A DNA stretch of 64,000 nt from Microbacterium ginsengisoli (lineage in GTDB: Bacteria > Actinomycetota > Actinomycetes > Actinomycetales > Microbacteriaceae). Positions within the stretch are counted from its first letter, which is position 1. Each line of letters starts with the position of its first letter. Position numbers and translations under genes: made by a program. Shown here piece by piece: positions 8,494-17,449 of this stretch. The stretch is from the NCBI RefSeq assembly GCF_000956535.1, contig NZ_JYIY01000080.1, positions 248,001 through 312,000 on the forward strand, given 5' to 3'. The notes below the pieces were generated by a model that saw only the letters and a program-made list of their open reading frames with translations, was not told the DNA's origin and ran no database searches.

Positions 8494-8499
8494 GATAAT
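8494..8499 (+). promoter_or_regulatory. -10 element, leaderless start for MarR gene
   Basis: GATAAT, 6 nt before the ATG at 8506. Confidence 0.55.
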
Positions 8500-8505
8500 G
8501 GGCGG

Positions 8506-9003
8506 ATGGCACCCGAGAGCGACGAGGTCGACCGCATCGTCGAGGCCTGGATGACCCAGCGCCCCGACCTCGACTTCTCGCCTCTCGAAGTGCTCTCCCG
8601 CGTCGACCGGCTCTCCCGCCACCTCGACCGCGCCCGGCGTGAGGCGTTCCGCCGCAGCGAGCTCGAACCGTGGGAGTGGGACGTGCTGTCGGCGCTGCGC
8701 CGCGCCGGCGAGCCCTACCAGCTGAGCCCGAAGACCCTCCTGCAGCAGACCCTCGTCTCGAGCGGCACCATGACAAACCGCATCGACCGGCTCGTGGGGC
8801 GCCGCCTCGTGCAGCGCGAGGCCGACCCGGCCGACGGGCGCAGCATCCTGGTGACCCTCACCGACGACGGTCGCGTGCGCGTCGACGCCGCGATCACGCG
8901 TCTCGTCGATGCTGAGGCGCACCTGCTCGAGCGGCTCTCGCGCACCGATCGCGAACGCCTCGCGTCTTTGCTGCGCAAGCTCAGCCTCGGATTCGACGCC
9001 TGA
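8506..9003 (+). CDS. MarR-family transcriptional regulator
   Basis: 165 aa. Helical dimerisation region at residues about 20-50, winged HTH at about 55-120 (LSPKTLLQQTLVSSGTMTNRIDRLVGRRLVQREADPADGRSILVTLT) with the typical D-x-R wing, and a C-terminal helix. It stands alone, divergent from tRNA-Gln/glmU and convergent with the DUF4386 gene. The short space between stops holds GCGCCGCGGCGC (9005-9016). Ligand and targets cannot be read from the sequence. Confidence 0.92.
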   Translation: MAPESDEVDRIVEAWMTQRPDLDFSPLEVLSRVDRLSRHLDRARREAFRRSELEPWEWDVLSALRRAGEPYQLSPKTLLQQTLVSSGTMTNRIDRLVGRRLVQREADPADGRSILVTLTDDGRVRVDAAITRLVDAEAHLLERLSRTDRERLASLLRKLSLGFDA

Positions 9004-9018
9004 CGCGCCGCGGCGCCC

Positions 9019-9711
9019 TCATCCGGCAGCGACGCCGACCGCGTCGGGCGCGTCGGCCCGCGTCGCCGCCCGCGGGCCACGCACGATGAGGTACACGGCG
9101 AGGCTGATCTCCCACGCGAAGATCGGCACGGCCGCGAGCGCTGCGGTGGGAGACACCTGGCTCTGCAGCCCGAACAGCACCGCGAGGTTCGACAGCACGA
9201 CGAGCGGTGCGCCGACGAGACCGAGCACGGGGATCCAGACCGGCACCAGCCGCGTGCGGCGCAGGGCTGCCGCCAGCACGAGCGTGTTGGCGCCGATCAC
9301 GAGCCCGGGCCCGACGAGGAACGCGGCGCGGTACAGGGCGAGCAGCGCTACGCCCGCGGCATCCGAGCCCGCGGCGTGCTGCCCGCGCACGGCAAGCGCG
9401 CCGAGCACGGCGACGGCGCCGAGCAGGATGACCGACGCCTCGAGCGTGCGCAGGGCGAGGTAGGCCGAGGCCGAACGAGGCTCCGGTCGGCGCAGGACGG
9501 GCAGCAGCGCGACAGCGGTGCCCACCACCGCGATCGCGAGGATCACGTCGAGCACGGCACCGAGACGCTGGGCGAGCCCGGACGCATCGCTGTCCATCCA
9601 GCCCGCATCGGTCAGCATCGGGCCGTAGAGGGCGACCGCGCCGACCGACGTGACGTGGGTGACGAGAAACAGGATGCCGGCGAGGACGCCGGTGCGGCGG
9701 AGGGGATTCAC
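9019..9711 (-). CDS. DUF4386-family integral membrane protein
   Basis: 230 aa with about six hydrophobic helices (GVLAGILFLVTHVTSVGAVALY, VILAIAVVGTAVALLPVL, SVILLGAVAVLGALAV and others); matches the DUF4386 pattern of small membrane proteins of unknown function. The GTG at 9711 is chosen because GGAG lies 7 nt upstream; another in-frame GTG lies 24 nt further up. It is divergent from a TetR-type regulator, and its -35/-10 enclose a copy of the likely operator, so TetR repression is probable. Confidence 0.8.
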   Translation of the reverse strand: MNPLRRTGVLAGILFLVTHVTSVGAVALYGPMLTDAGWMDSDASGLAQRLGAVLDVILAIAVVGTAVALLPVLRRPEPRSASAYLALRTLEASVILLGAVAVLGALAVRGQHAAGSDAAGVALLALYRAAFLVGPGLVIGANTLVLAAALRRTRLVPVWIPVLGLVGAPLVVLSNLAVLFGLQSQVSPTAALAAVPIFAWEISLAVYLIVRGPRAATRADAPDAVGVAAG

Positions 9712-9749
9712 GGTGACTCCGATCGGTGACACGGGTGGGAGGAGAGGAG

Positions 9750-9806
9750 GTGTACGGCGTACACTTGTCTTCTCGAAGACTAGGGTGGACGGCGTACACC
9801 CGTCAA
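9750..9806. promoter_or_regulatory. Divergent promoter with two TetR-type operators
   Basis: Operator 1 is a 15-mer, GTGTACGGCGTACAC (9750-9764), palindromic except for its centre. Operator 2, GTGGACGGCGTACAC (9785-9799), differs by one base and lies 35 bp away. On the minus strand TTGACG (9806-9801) and TAGTCT (9782-9777) are separated by 18 bp, exactly containing operator 2. Bound repressor would cover the DUF4386 promoter. Confidence 0.7.
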
Positions 9807-9822
9807 GCGGAGGAGGACACGG

Positions 9823-10542
9823 ATGTCTGGTCCCGTGGCCGCGCGCGGCGATGACGCGGTCGAGAGCCCGCGGCGCGCGGCTCTGACGCTCGATCGCATC
9901 CTCGCGACCGCGATCGCGCTCGCCGACGAGACCGGCTACGACGCCCTGAGCATGCGACCTCTCGCCGAGCGCCTGGACGTCGTGCCGATGGCCCTCTACA
10001 AGCACGTGCGCAACCGGGACGAGCTGGTCGACCGGATGGTCGACGCCGTGCTCGCGAGCATCTCGCCGGACGTCGAGCCCGGCACGCACTGGAAGGCGGC
10101 GGCGCGGCGGCGAGTGCTCGCGGCACGCGGCGTCATGCTGCGCCATCCGTGGATGTGGCGTGCGATCGAGACGCGCACCTCCCCGAGCCCTGTCGTGCTC
10201 GACCAGCAGGAGGCGATGATCCGCACCCTCCGCGAGGGCGGACTCTCGGTCGCACTCGTGCACCACGCGATGCACGCCCTGGGCAGCCGCCTGTGGGGCT
10301 TCACCCAGGAGGTGTACGCGTCGGCGCCGCCGCCGACCGATCCGCAGGCGCTCGCGGCGGCGGCCGCGATGCTCGCCCAGCGCTGGCCGTACGTGCTGGA
10401 GTCGGCGGCGTCCGTCATGCACGACTCCGACTCGATCGTCGGACCCGGATGCGACGACGAGACGGAGTTCGAATTCGCGCTCGACCTCATCCTGGACGGC
10501 ATCGAGCGTCTGCACGAGACGGGCTGGTCCCCCTCGCGCTGA
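9823..10542 (+). CDS. TetR/AcrR-family regulator with TetR C-terminal domain
   Basis: 239 aa. HTH at residues about 22-68 (LTLDRILATAIALADETGYDALSMRPLAERLDVVPMALYKHVRNRDELVDRM); the rest matches the TetR_C ligand domain (HPWMWRAIET...HHAMHALGSRLWGF). AGGAGG sits 6-11 nt before the ATG. It likely binds the two palindromes upstream and controls itself and the divergent membrane protein; the inducer is unknown. Confidence 0.9.
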   Translation: MSGPVAARGDDAVESPRRAALTLDRILATAIALADETGYDALSMRPLAERLDVVPMALYKHVRNRDELVDRMVDAVLASISPDVEPGTHWKAAARRRVLAARGVMLRHPWMWRAIETRTSPSPVVLDQQEAMIRTLREGGLSVALVHHAMHALGSRLWGFTQEVYASAPPPTDPQALAAAAAMLAQRWPYVLESAASVMHDSDSIVGPGCDDETEFEFALDLILDGIERLHETGWSPSR

Positions 10543-10571
10543 AACCGGACGGCCGGGCCGACGGCGCCGCC

Positions 10572-10577
10572 TACGCT
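10572..10577 (+). promoter_or_regulatory. -10 element, leaderless start for ABC-F gene
   Basis: TACGCT, 6 nt before the ATG at 10584; the spacer GGAGGG is too close to act as a ribosome site. Confidence 0.55.
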
Positions 10578-10583
10578 GGAGGG

Positions 10584-12383
10584 ATGGCGCATCTGCTGGG
10601 CGGTGAGCACCTGCACGTCGAGTTCCCGGCGAAGGTGGTGCTCGACGACGTCACCGTCGGTGTCGCCGACGGCGACCGTATCGGCATCGTCGGCCGCAAC
10701 GGCGACGGCAAGTCGACCCTCATGCGCGTGCTCATGCAGCGGTACGCACCGGATGCCGGCAAGGTGACGGTGCGCGGCGGCATCCGCGTCGGCATGCTCG
10801 CCCAGGACGACGCCCTGCCGGAGTCCGGCAGCGTGCAGCACACGATCGTCGGCGACCGGCCCGAGCACGAGTGGCTCGGGGACGCCCGGGTGCGCGACGT
10901 GCTCAAGGGGCTCGTCGGCGATCTCGCCCTCGACGCCGACGTCGACACGCTTTCCGGCGGCCAACGTCGCCGGGTCGCGCTCGCGCGTCTGCTCGTCGGC
11001 GACTGGGATGTCGTCGCCCTCGACGAGCCCACCAACCACCTGGACGTCGAAGGCATCACCTGGCTCGCGGAGCACCTGCGGGCGCGGTGGAGCGCGACAT
11101 CCGGAGCCCTTCTGGTCGTCACGCACGACCGCTGGTTCCTCGACGCCGTCTGCACGCGCATGTGGGAGGTGCACGACGGCGAGGTGGAGCCGTTCGAGGG
11201 CGGGTACGGGGCATACATCCTGCAGCGCGTCGAACGCGACCGGCAGGCCGCCGTCGCCGAGGACAAGCGCCGCAACCTGCTGCGCAAGGAGCTCGCGTGG
11301 CTGCGCCGAGGGGCCCCGGCGCGCACGTCCAAGCCGAAGTTCCGCATCGATGCGGCGACCCAGCTGATCGAGGGCGAGCCCGACCCGCGCAACGGCATCG
11401 AGCTGACCAAGCTCGCCACCGCCCGACTCGGAAAGGACGTTGTCGACCTCGTCGACGCCTCCGTCTCGTTCGACGAGAAGCCCGTGCTCGATCGAGTGGA
11501 GTGGCGCATCGCCCCCGGCGAGCGCACCGGCATCCTCGGGGCGAACGGCGCGGGCAAGTCGACCCTGCTCGCACTCGTGGCCGGCACCCTCGCCCCCACG
11601 TCCGGGCGCGTCAAGCGGGGGCAGACCGTCAAGGTCGCGCACCTGACGCAGCGGCTCACCGAGCTCGAGCCGGTCGAACGCCTGCGGGTGCGCGAGGTGC
11701 TGGCCGAGCAGAAGACGACCTACGTCGCCGGCGGCAAGGAGCTCACGCCCGCCCAGCTGCTCGAACGGCTCGGCTTTCGCGCATCGGAGCTGTCGACGCC
11801 GGTCGGCGACCTCTCCGGCGGTCAGAAGCGGCGCCTGCAGCTGCTGCTGGTGCTCATGGGCGAACCGAACGTGCTCATCCTCGACGAGCCGACCAACGAC
11901 ATGGACACGGACATGCTCGCCGCCCTCGAGGACCTGCTCGACACGTGGCCGGGCACCCTGCTGGTCGTCTCCCACGATCGCTATTTCATGGAGCGCGTCA
12001 CCGATCAGCAGTACGCCGTGCTCGACCACCGCTTCCGCCACCTGCCCGGCGGCGTCGATGAGTACCTGCGCCTGCGGGCCGCGATGACGGATGCCGCGTC
12101 ACGCCCCGCGACCGCCGCGCCCCGGGCCGCGGCATCCACCCCCGCCGCATCGACCCCGGCCCTCTCGGGCGCCGAACGCCGGGCGGCCGAGAAGGAGCTC
12201 GCGGCCATCGACCGGCGACTCGCGAAGCTCGCGGAGCAGATCTCGGCGGTCGATGTGCGGCTCGCCGACGCGCACGACGACTACGCCGCGCTCGTGGCGC
12301 TGCAGACCGAGCGCGATCAGCTCACCACCGAGACCGTCGAACTCGAGGAGCGCTGGCTCGAGCTCGGCGAAGCGGTGGGCTGA
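10584..12383 (+). CDS. ABC-F family ATPase (Uup-like)
   Basis: 599 aa, no membrane segment. Two nucleotide-binding domains: Walker A GRNGDGKST / signature LSGGQRRRVALARLL / Walker B ALDEPTNHLD in the first half, and GANGAGKST / LSGGQKRRLQLLL / LDEPTNDMD in the second, with a linker around residues 200-280. The C-terminal 85 residues are Ala/Pro-rich then a charged coiled coil (AERRAAEKELAAIDRRLAKLAEQ), as in Uup. ABC-F proteins act on the ribosome, not in transport; Uup-type members aid stalled or assembling ribosomes. A role in antibiotic protection cannot be excluded. The preceding TetR gene ends 41 bp upstream. Confidence 0.9.
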   Translation: MAHLLGGEHLHVEFPAKVVLDDVTVGVADGDRIGIVGRNGDGKSTLMRVLMQRYAPDAGKVTVRGGIRVGMLAQDDALPESGSVQHTIVGDRPEHEWLGDARVRDVLKGLVGDLALDADVDTLSGGQRRRVALARLLVGDWDVVALDEPTNHLDVEGITWLAEHLRARWSATSGALLVVTHDRWFLDAVCTRMWEVHDGEVEPFEGGYGAYILQRVERDRQAAVAEDKRRNLLRKELAWLRRGAPARTSKPKFRIDAATQLIEGEPDPRNGIELTKLATARLGKDVVDLVDASVSFDEKPVLDRVEWRIAPGERTGILGANGAGKSTLLALVAGTLAPTSGRVKRGQTVKVAHLTQRLTELEPVERLRVREVLAEQKTTYVAGGKELTPAQLLERLGFRASELSTPVGDLSGGQKRRLQLLLVLMGEPNVLILDEPTNDMDTDMLAALEDLLDTWPGTLLVVSHDRYFMERVTDQQYAVLDHRFRHLPGGVDEYLRLRAAMTDAASRPATAAPRAAASTPAASTPALSGAERRAAEKELAAIDRRLAKLAEQISAVDVRLADAHDDYAALVALQTERDQLTTETVELEERWLELGEAVG

Positions 12384-12433
12384 CAACGACCGGCATCGAT
12401 CACCGCGCAGCCCACTCACCCCTCGTGCACCGC

Positions 12434-13342
12434 CTACTTGATGTTGTTCGCCGCGAGGAACGCCTTCGCGATGTCGGCCGGCGACTGCTTGTCGACCGTG
12501 CTCTGCACGTTGAGGGCGACGAGCTTCTCGGGCGTGAGCGCGGCGCTCACCTGGTTGATGACGTCGGCGACGTCGCTCTCGATGCTCTTGGCGACGACCG
12601 GCACCACGTTCGACGCGAGGAAGAGCGCCTTCGGGTCCTTCAGCACGACCAGGTTGTCGGTCTGGATGCTCGGGTCGGCCGTGTACACGTTGGCGACGTT
12701 GACGGTACCGGCGACGAGGTCCTGCACGGTGGTGTCACCGGTCGCCGAGAACGCGACGGTCACGCCGTAGGTGGACTTCAGGCCGGTCGGGCCGTACGGA
12801 CGCTCGGCGAGCTCGGGCGGTCCGCCGAGGGTGAGCGGCTCGGTGACCTTCGAGAGGTCGGCGATGGTGGTGAGCCCGTACTTGTCGGCGAACGCCTTCG
12901 TGACCGTGTAGGAGTCCTGATCGGTCGCGGTCGACTGGTTCAGCACCGTGAGATTCGACGGCAGGGCGGTCTGCAGGGCGGCGTAGACGTCGTCGGCCGA
13001 CCGGGCGGTGGTGTTCGCGTCGAAGTACTGCAGCAGGTTGCCGGAGTACTCGGGGAACAGGGTGATCGCGCCGCTCTTGAGCTGCGGGATGTAGGCGTCG
13101 CGCTGGCCGATGTTGAACTGGCGGGTGACGGTCTTGCCGGCGCCTTCGAGGGCCTGGGCGTAGATCTCGGCGATGATCTCGTTCGAGTAGTAGGCCTGCG
13201 ATCCGATGACGATCGAGCCTCCCGCGCTCGTCGCGGTGGGGCCGGCGATCGAGCTGCTGGAGCCGCAGGCGCTCAGGGCGAGTGCGGCGACAGCGGCGAT
13301 GGCGGCGGCGCCGATGACGCGTGCCGTGCGTGCTGTAGACAT
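12434..13342 (-). CDS. Glycine betaine/choline-type substrate-binding lipoprotein (OpuCC-like)
   Basis: 302 aa. Signal peptide with lipobox (LALSACG) and an OpuAC-type domain (IVIGSQAYYSNEIIAEIYAQALEGAGKTV, FPEYSGNLLQYF, VYTADPSIQTDNLVVLKDPK). Last gene of the importer, 79 bp after the permease. The ATG at 13342 has GAGAGGAC upstream. Quaternary amine or other compatible solute as ligand is inferred from the family. Confidence 0.9.
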   Translation of the reverse strand: MSTARTARVIGAAAIAAVAALALSACGSSSSIAGPTATSAGGSIVIGSQAYYSNEIIAEIYAQALEGAGKTVTRQFNIGQRDAYIPQLKSGAITLFPEYSGNLLQYFDANTTARSADDVYAALQTALPSNLTVLNQSTATDQDSYTVTKAFADKYGLTTIADLSKVTEPLTLGGPPELAERPYGPTGLKSTYGVTVAFSATGDTTVQDLVAGTVNVANVYTADPSIQTDNLVVLKDPKALFLASNVVPVVAKSIESDVADVINQVSAALTPEKLVALNVQSTVDKQSPADIAKAFLAANNIK

Positions 13343-13421
13343 GGTGTCCTCTCTGGGTGCGTGAACCGAGGTTCTGGGCGATTCTTGGGGGTGGAGGGGG
13401 ATGGAGCAAGACGGTGTGACG

Positions 13422-14144
13422 TCACGTGACGGCGAGAGCGGATGCCGCGGCGCGCCGTTCCCGGCGTGAGGTGCCGTGCTGACGCACGCCACGCGGCACC
13501 GAGGCCCACTGAGCGAGCGCCAGGATCGCGTCGAGGACGAGCGCCAACACGGCGACGAGGATGGCCCCGCCGAGCACGACGTCGTACTGGCGGAGGTTCA
13601 GCGCGGTGATGATCGGCAGCCCGAGTCCGCCGAGGTTGACGTAGGCGGCGATCGTCACCGTCGCGACGACCTGCAGCACGGCCGAGCGCAGTCCTCCCAG
13701 CAGCAGCGGCAGCCCGAGCGGAACCTCGACCTTCCAGAGGATCTGCCATTCGGTCATGCCGACCGCGCGCGCCGCGTCGATCGTGCGGCGGTCGATCGCC
13801 TCGAAGCCGGTGTAGGCGCCGGCGAGCAGCGGCGGGATGCCGAGCAGCACGAAGGTGATCACCGCGGCCTCGGGCTTGTGCAGCACGCCGAGCAGCAGCA
13901 CGAGGAAGATCAGAAGTCCGAAGGACGGGATGGCACGGGCGGCGCCCGAGACGGCTACGGCGACCTCGCGACCGCGGCCGGTGTGCCCGATGAGCCAGCC
14001 GAGCGGCACCGCGATGAGCGCCGCGATGAGCACCGAGAGGAACGTGTAGTACAGCTGCTGCGCGAACAGGATGGGCAGCGCGTCCGTTCCGGTCAGTCGA
14101 TCGGGCGAGAAGATCCAGGCGAGGGCCCCGGTGAACAGATCCAT
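13422..14144 (-). CDS. Osmoprotectant ABC transporter permease (OpuCD-like)
   Basis: 240 aa with about five to six transmembrane helices and the permease coupling loop (EAIDRRTIDAARAVGMTEWQILWKVEVPLGLPLLLGGLR). The ATG overlaps the stop of the other permease gene by 1 nt (TGATG arrangement). A much longer in-frame extension to 15167 runs antisense-like through neighbouring genes and is not coding. Confidence 0.9.
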   Translation of the reverse strand: MDLFTGALAWIFSPDRLTGTDALPILFAQQLYYTFLSVLIAALIAVPLGWLIGHTGRGREVAVAVSGAARAIPSFGLLIFLVLLLGVLHKPEAAVITFVLLGIPPLLAGAYTGFEAIDRRTIDAARAVGMTEWQILWKVEVPLGLPLLLGGLRSAVLQVVATVTIAAYVNLGGLGLPIITALNLRQYDVVLGGAILVAVLALVLDAILALAQWASVPRGVRQHGTSRRERRAAASALAVT

Positions 14145-14830
14145 CAGGCGACCTCTGCCCCGGCGAGCACCCGGCGGGTACGTGCGCGGACGGTGCGGGA
14201 GCGTCGAGCCCAGGGCATGAGCAGGCGCCCCCCGAGTACCAGCAGCGCGTCGATCAGCAGCGCGATGACCATCACCGCGACGACACCCGCGAGCACCTCT
14301 TCGGTGATGCGGCGCTGCAGGCCGTTGGTGAACAGGTAGCCGAGGTTCTCGACGCCGACGAGGATGCCGACGGTGGCGAGCGCGATCGTGGAGACGGATG
14401 TCACCCGCAGCCCGGCGAGGATCACCGGGCCGGCGAGCGGCAGGTCGACAGTGAAGAAGCGACGCGCACCGCCGTAGCCGAGCGCGACCGCCGCCTGCCG
14501 CACGGACGGGTCGACCGACTGCAAGCCGTCGACCACCGAGCGCACGAGGATCGCGACGGCGTAGATCGTGAGCGCCACGATGAGGTTCGTCTCGCTCAGC
14601 GCGGAGTATCCGAACACAGACGGCAGGATGATCAGCAGCGCGAGCGAGGGGATCGTGTAGAGCAGCCCGGTCACGGTGATCAGCCAGCCGCGCAGCAGGC
14701 GGTAGCGCCACGCCGCCCAGCCGAGCGGGATGGCGATCACGAGTCCGAGCACGATGGCGATCAGGCTCTGGCGCAGGTGCGAGACCGCGAGCCCCGCGAT
14801 GAGGCCGAGGTTGTCGCCGACCCAGATCAC
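14144..14830 (-). CDS. Osmoprotectant ABC transporter permease (OpuCB-like)
   Basis: 228 aa. Five to six hydrophobic helices and a coupling loop (LQSVDPSVRQAAVALGYGGARRFFTVDLPLAGPVILAGLR). Overlaps the ATPase gene by 4 bp and the next permease by 1 nt, so all three should be made together and form a heterodimeric channel. Confidence 0.9.
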   Translation of the reverse strand: MIWVGDNLGLIAGLAVSHLRQSLIAIVLGLVIAIPLGWAAWRYRLLRGWLITVTGLLYTIPSLALLIILPSVFGYSALSETNLIVALTIYAVAILVRSVVDGLQSVDPSVRQAAVALGYGGARRFFTVDLPLAGPVILAGLRVTSVSTIALATVGILVGVENLGYLFTNGLQRRITEEVLAGVVAVMVIALLIDALLVLGGRLLMPWARRSRTVRARTRRVLAGAEVA

Positions 14831-15657
14831 GACGACGCGCCCTCGGTCGCGAGGATGCCCTGGGTGCGGCCGTCGGCGTCGACGACGGCCGTTCCGCCGC
14901 CCGCGGTCGGTCGCAGCGACAGCGCACGCTTACCCCGGTCAGCTCCGATGAACGATCGCACGAAGTCGTCGGCGGGCGCCTCGATGATCTCGTCGGGCGT
15001 GCCGACCTGGGCGATCGCGGCACCCTTCGCGAGGATGACGACCTGGTCGCCGAGCAGGAACGCCTCGTCGATGTCGTGGGTGACGAACACGATCGTCTTG
15101 CCGATGTCGCGCTGCAGACGCAGGAGTTCCTGTTGCAGCTCGGCACGAACGATGGGGTCGACGGCACCGAAGGGCTCGTCCATCAGGAGGATGTTCGGAT
15201 CCGCCGCGAGCCCTCGCGCGACGCCCACGCGCTGCTGCTGACCGCCCGAGAGCTGGTTCGGATACCGCGCGGCGAGCGCACGATCGAGCCCGACCGTGTC
15301 CATCAGTTCGAGCGCCCGCGCCCGCGCGGCACGGCGGGTGGCACCGGTGAGCCGCGGAACCGTGGCGATGTTGTCGACGACGCTGAGGTGCGGCAGCAGC
15401 CCCGCGTTCTGCATAACGTAGCCGATGCTGCGGCGCAGGGCCACGGCCGACCGATCGGCGATGTTCTCTCCATCGATCTCGATGCGCCCGGCGGTCGGCT
15501 CGACCATGCGGTTGATCATGCGCAGCAGGGTGGTCTTGCCGCAGCCCGAGGAGCCCACGAACACGGTGGTGGACCGTGCGGGAAGCTGCAGGGAGAAGTC
15601 GGCGACGGCGCGGGTGCCGTCGGGGAAGGTCTTGGATACGGCCGAGAATTCGATCAT
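14827..15657 (-). CDS. Osmoprotectant ABC transporter ATPase (OpuCA-like)
   Basis: 276 aa. Walker A GSSGCGKTT (about residues 35-43), Q-loop YVMQNAGLLPHL, signature LSGGQQQRVGVARGLA, Walker B ILLMDEPFGAVD and switch His (VTHDIDEAF). Shorter than B. subtilis OpuCA: no full CBS pair at the C-terminus, only about 40 residues. The ATG lies 11 bp after the DUF427 stop. Confidence 0.92.
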   Translation of the reverse strand: MIEFSAVSKTFPDGTRAVADFSLQLPARSTTVFVGSSGCGKTTLLRMINRMVEPTAGRIEIDGENIADRSAVALRRSIGYVMQNAGLLPHLSVVDNIATVPRLTGATRRAARARALELMDTVGLDRALAARYPNQLSGGQQQRVGVARGLAADPNILLMDEPFGAVDPIVRAELQQELLRLQRDIGKTIVFVTHDIDEAFLLGDQVVILAKGAAIAQVGTPDEIIEAPADDFVRSFIGADRGKRALSLRPTAGGGTAVVDADGRTQGILATEGASS

Positions 15658-15668
15658 CGGTCGTCCTC

Positions 15669-15971
15669 TCAGTCGGTGATCTCGATCTCTTTCCAGAACG
15701 CGACGTACCCGGAGAAGTCGGCGCCGACCTTCTCGATCGCGGTGGGGTAGGGCTCGGGGTAGCTCCATGCCCGGTCGGTGAGCGCATGCCCGTCGACGGT
15801 CACGGTGAAGTACTGGCACGCGCCCTTCCAGGGGCACGTGTACGGCGTCGGGCTGGTGGTGAGTACACCCTCACGCACCGCCGCCGGCGGGAAGTACCAG
15901 TTGCCTTCGATACGGATCAGATCGGCCTCATCGGCCTCGGCGATCACGGTGTCGCCCAGTCGCGCCTGCAT
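15669..15971 (-). CDS. DUF427 domain protein
   Basis: 100 aa. The pattern NWYFPPAAV ... YTCPWKGACQYFTVTVDG ... AWSYPEPYPTAIEKVGADFSGYVAFW is diagnostic of DUF427, a small beta-rich fold of unknown function. The ATG at 15971 follows GAGGAC. It lies 11 bp before the OpuC-like ATPase gene in the same direction and so probably heads that operon. The 132 bp upstream hold a likely promoter region but no clear operator. Confidence 0.9.
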   Translation of the reverse strand: MQARLGDTVIAEADEADLIRIEGNWYFPPAAVREGVLTTSPTPYTCPWKGACQYFTVTVDGHALTDRAWSYPEPYPTAIEKVGADFSGYVAFWKEIEITD

Positions 15972-16103
15972 TGCGTCCTCCGTTCGGGGCGGCCGCCGGC
16001 CGCTCGCATCGCGGGCGGCGATCACCGCTCACGCATACGCTATTCGCAGCGGCGGACATTTCGGACGGGATTGTGACGCCGGATGTCGTGCGCTATGCCC
16101 GCA

Positions 16104-17420
16104 TCAGTACCAGAAGCTCAGCCTGGGCGCCTGCGGCGCGGCGAACAGAGCGGATGCCGCGGCCACCCCGTCACCCGTGACCCGTCCCGCCGCAGCGAGG
16201 GTCGCGAGACGCACCCCTCCCAGGTAGGCGGCCGACAGTTCGGCGATGCCGAGGCGGAGGGACGGGGCATCCGTCGTCGCGTCGGCGGGGCGCACCGAAC
16301 CGACGCCGCGCCCGTCCACATCGAGCAGCACACGGCCGGCGGCGAACCCGAGCGGGTCGGCGATCTCGATCACCACGCGCCCGGCGCCGCTGTAGCGACG
16401 GGCCTCGAGGGCGGCGACGACATCGAGGATGCGCACGTAGTGGTGATCGCGCACCGTGCGCTGTGCGGCACGCTGGTCGGCGATCATCCAGAGCAGCGGC
16501 TCGTCGACCGAGAGCTCGGTCGCCTCGATCCAGCCGATCAGATCCATCTCGAGGAAGAAGCGCCAGAGACCCGCGTAGGACTCGTCGTCGAGCGCGAGGA
16601 GGTACACGACCTCGAGGGTCGATCGGGCGAAGTCGTCGTGCGACTCCGTCACGCTGTAGAGCGCCACGCCGGTCACCTCCCCCGCCACCGTCGTGTAGAC
16701 GACGGTGCGCAGCTCTTCGCCCTTCTCCGAGTCAGGACGCGTGCGCAGGAAGCGGTCCCAGTGGCCGGCCGGCATCGTGATCTCGCCCGGCCGGGCGAGG
16801 CGCACGCGGTCGTACAGCGGCTCGATCAGGACGCGTGCGTCGACTCTCGGCACGAAGTCCACGCGTCCCGGCGAGACCGGACCGATCCATCCGGCGCGCT
16901 TCGCCTCGATCCGCCAGTGCGCAGCCTCGGCGGCGGGGGCGAAGCCGTACCGGCCGTAGAGCGTCGACTCGCTCACGGTGAGGGTCGCAACCGGCACGCC
17001 GGCGGATGCCGCGGCCCGCAACTCGCCCTCCATCATCGCCCGCGCGAGACCCCGCCGTCGATGGGTGGGGGCGACGGTGACGGAGCTGATGGCGGCCGTG
17101 TCGATGAGCGCCGGCCCGGGGACGGTGAGCTCGGCGAGCCACGATGCGAACGTCGCGACAGGGGTGCCGGGCACCGGGGCGGAGTCGTCGTAGACGCCCA
17201 ACCGGCGACGCGCCCGCAGCCCGTCGAACGCGGCCTGGCGCTGCACCTCGGAGCGCTCGGTGCCGAGGAATCCGCGGGAGACGGCCTCGATCCAGCCGTC
17301 CGAGGCGGCACGGTCCTCGTCCGTGACGAGGTCGGCGCGCAGCCCCAGGTCGCTGAGCCGGCGCGCCTGACGCTCATCGAGCGGGGCCGCCAGGAAGGCG
17401 GCGACGGCGGTGTCGTTCAT
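16104..17420 (-). CDS. Eis-like GNAT N-acetyltransferase
   Basis: 438 aa, the length of the Eis family. N-terminal GNAT domain with acetyl-CoA site (ISSVTVAPTHRRRGLARAMM) and the general-acid Tyr region (STLYGRYGFAPA); a second GNAT-like domain in the middle; a sterol-carrier-like C-terminal domain ending in FWY, where the terminal carboxylate takes part in catalysis in Eis. GGAGGAGAT precedes the ATG. Eis enzymes acetylate amines, including aminoglycosides and lysines; the substrate here is unknown. Confidence 0.88.
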   Translation of the reverse strand: MNDTAVAAFLAAPLDERQARRLSDLGLRADLVTDEDRAASDGWIEAVSRGFLGTERSEVQRQAAFDGLRARRRLGVYDDSAPVPGTPVATFASWLAELTVPGPALIDTAAISSVTVAPTHRRRGLARAMMEGELRAAASAGVPVATLTVSESTLYGRYGFAPAAEAAHWRIEAKRAGWIGPVSPGRVDFVPRVDARVLIEPLYDRVRLARPGEITMPAGHWDRFLRTRPDSEKGEELRTVVYTTVAGEVTGVALYSVTESHDDFARSTLEVVYLLALDDESYAGLWRFFLEMDLIGWIEATELSVDEPLLWMIADQRAAQRTVRDHHYVRILDVVAALEARRYSGAGRVVIEIADPLGFAAGRVLLDVDGRGVGSVRPADATTDAPSLRLGIAELSAAYLGGVRLATLAAAGRVTGDGVAAASALFAAPQAPRLSFWY

Positions 17421-17449
17421 GATCTCCTCCAGCGGCGCGGTGCGCCCGA

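Noticed and set aside
6560-8554. 664-codon open frame antisense to prs/glmU
   Set aside because: No protein-like features and it crosses a tRNA gene.
8333-8776. N-terminal extension of glmU through the tRNA
   Set aside because: Would translate the tRNA gene; conserved GlmU sequence begins a few residues after the ATG at 8332.
10149-10583. N-terminal extension of the ABC-F gene into tetR
   Set aside because: Overlaps the TetR gene in another frame with no homology; ATG 10584 has a -10 hexamer at the right distance.
13422-15167. A 581-residue reading of the OpuCD-like permease
   Set aside because: Only the last 240 codons from 14144 are protein-like; the extension runs through two other genes.
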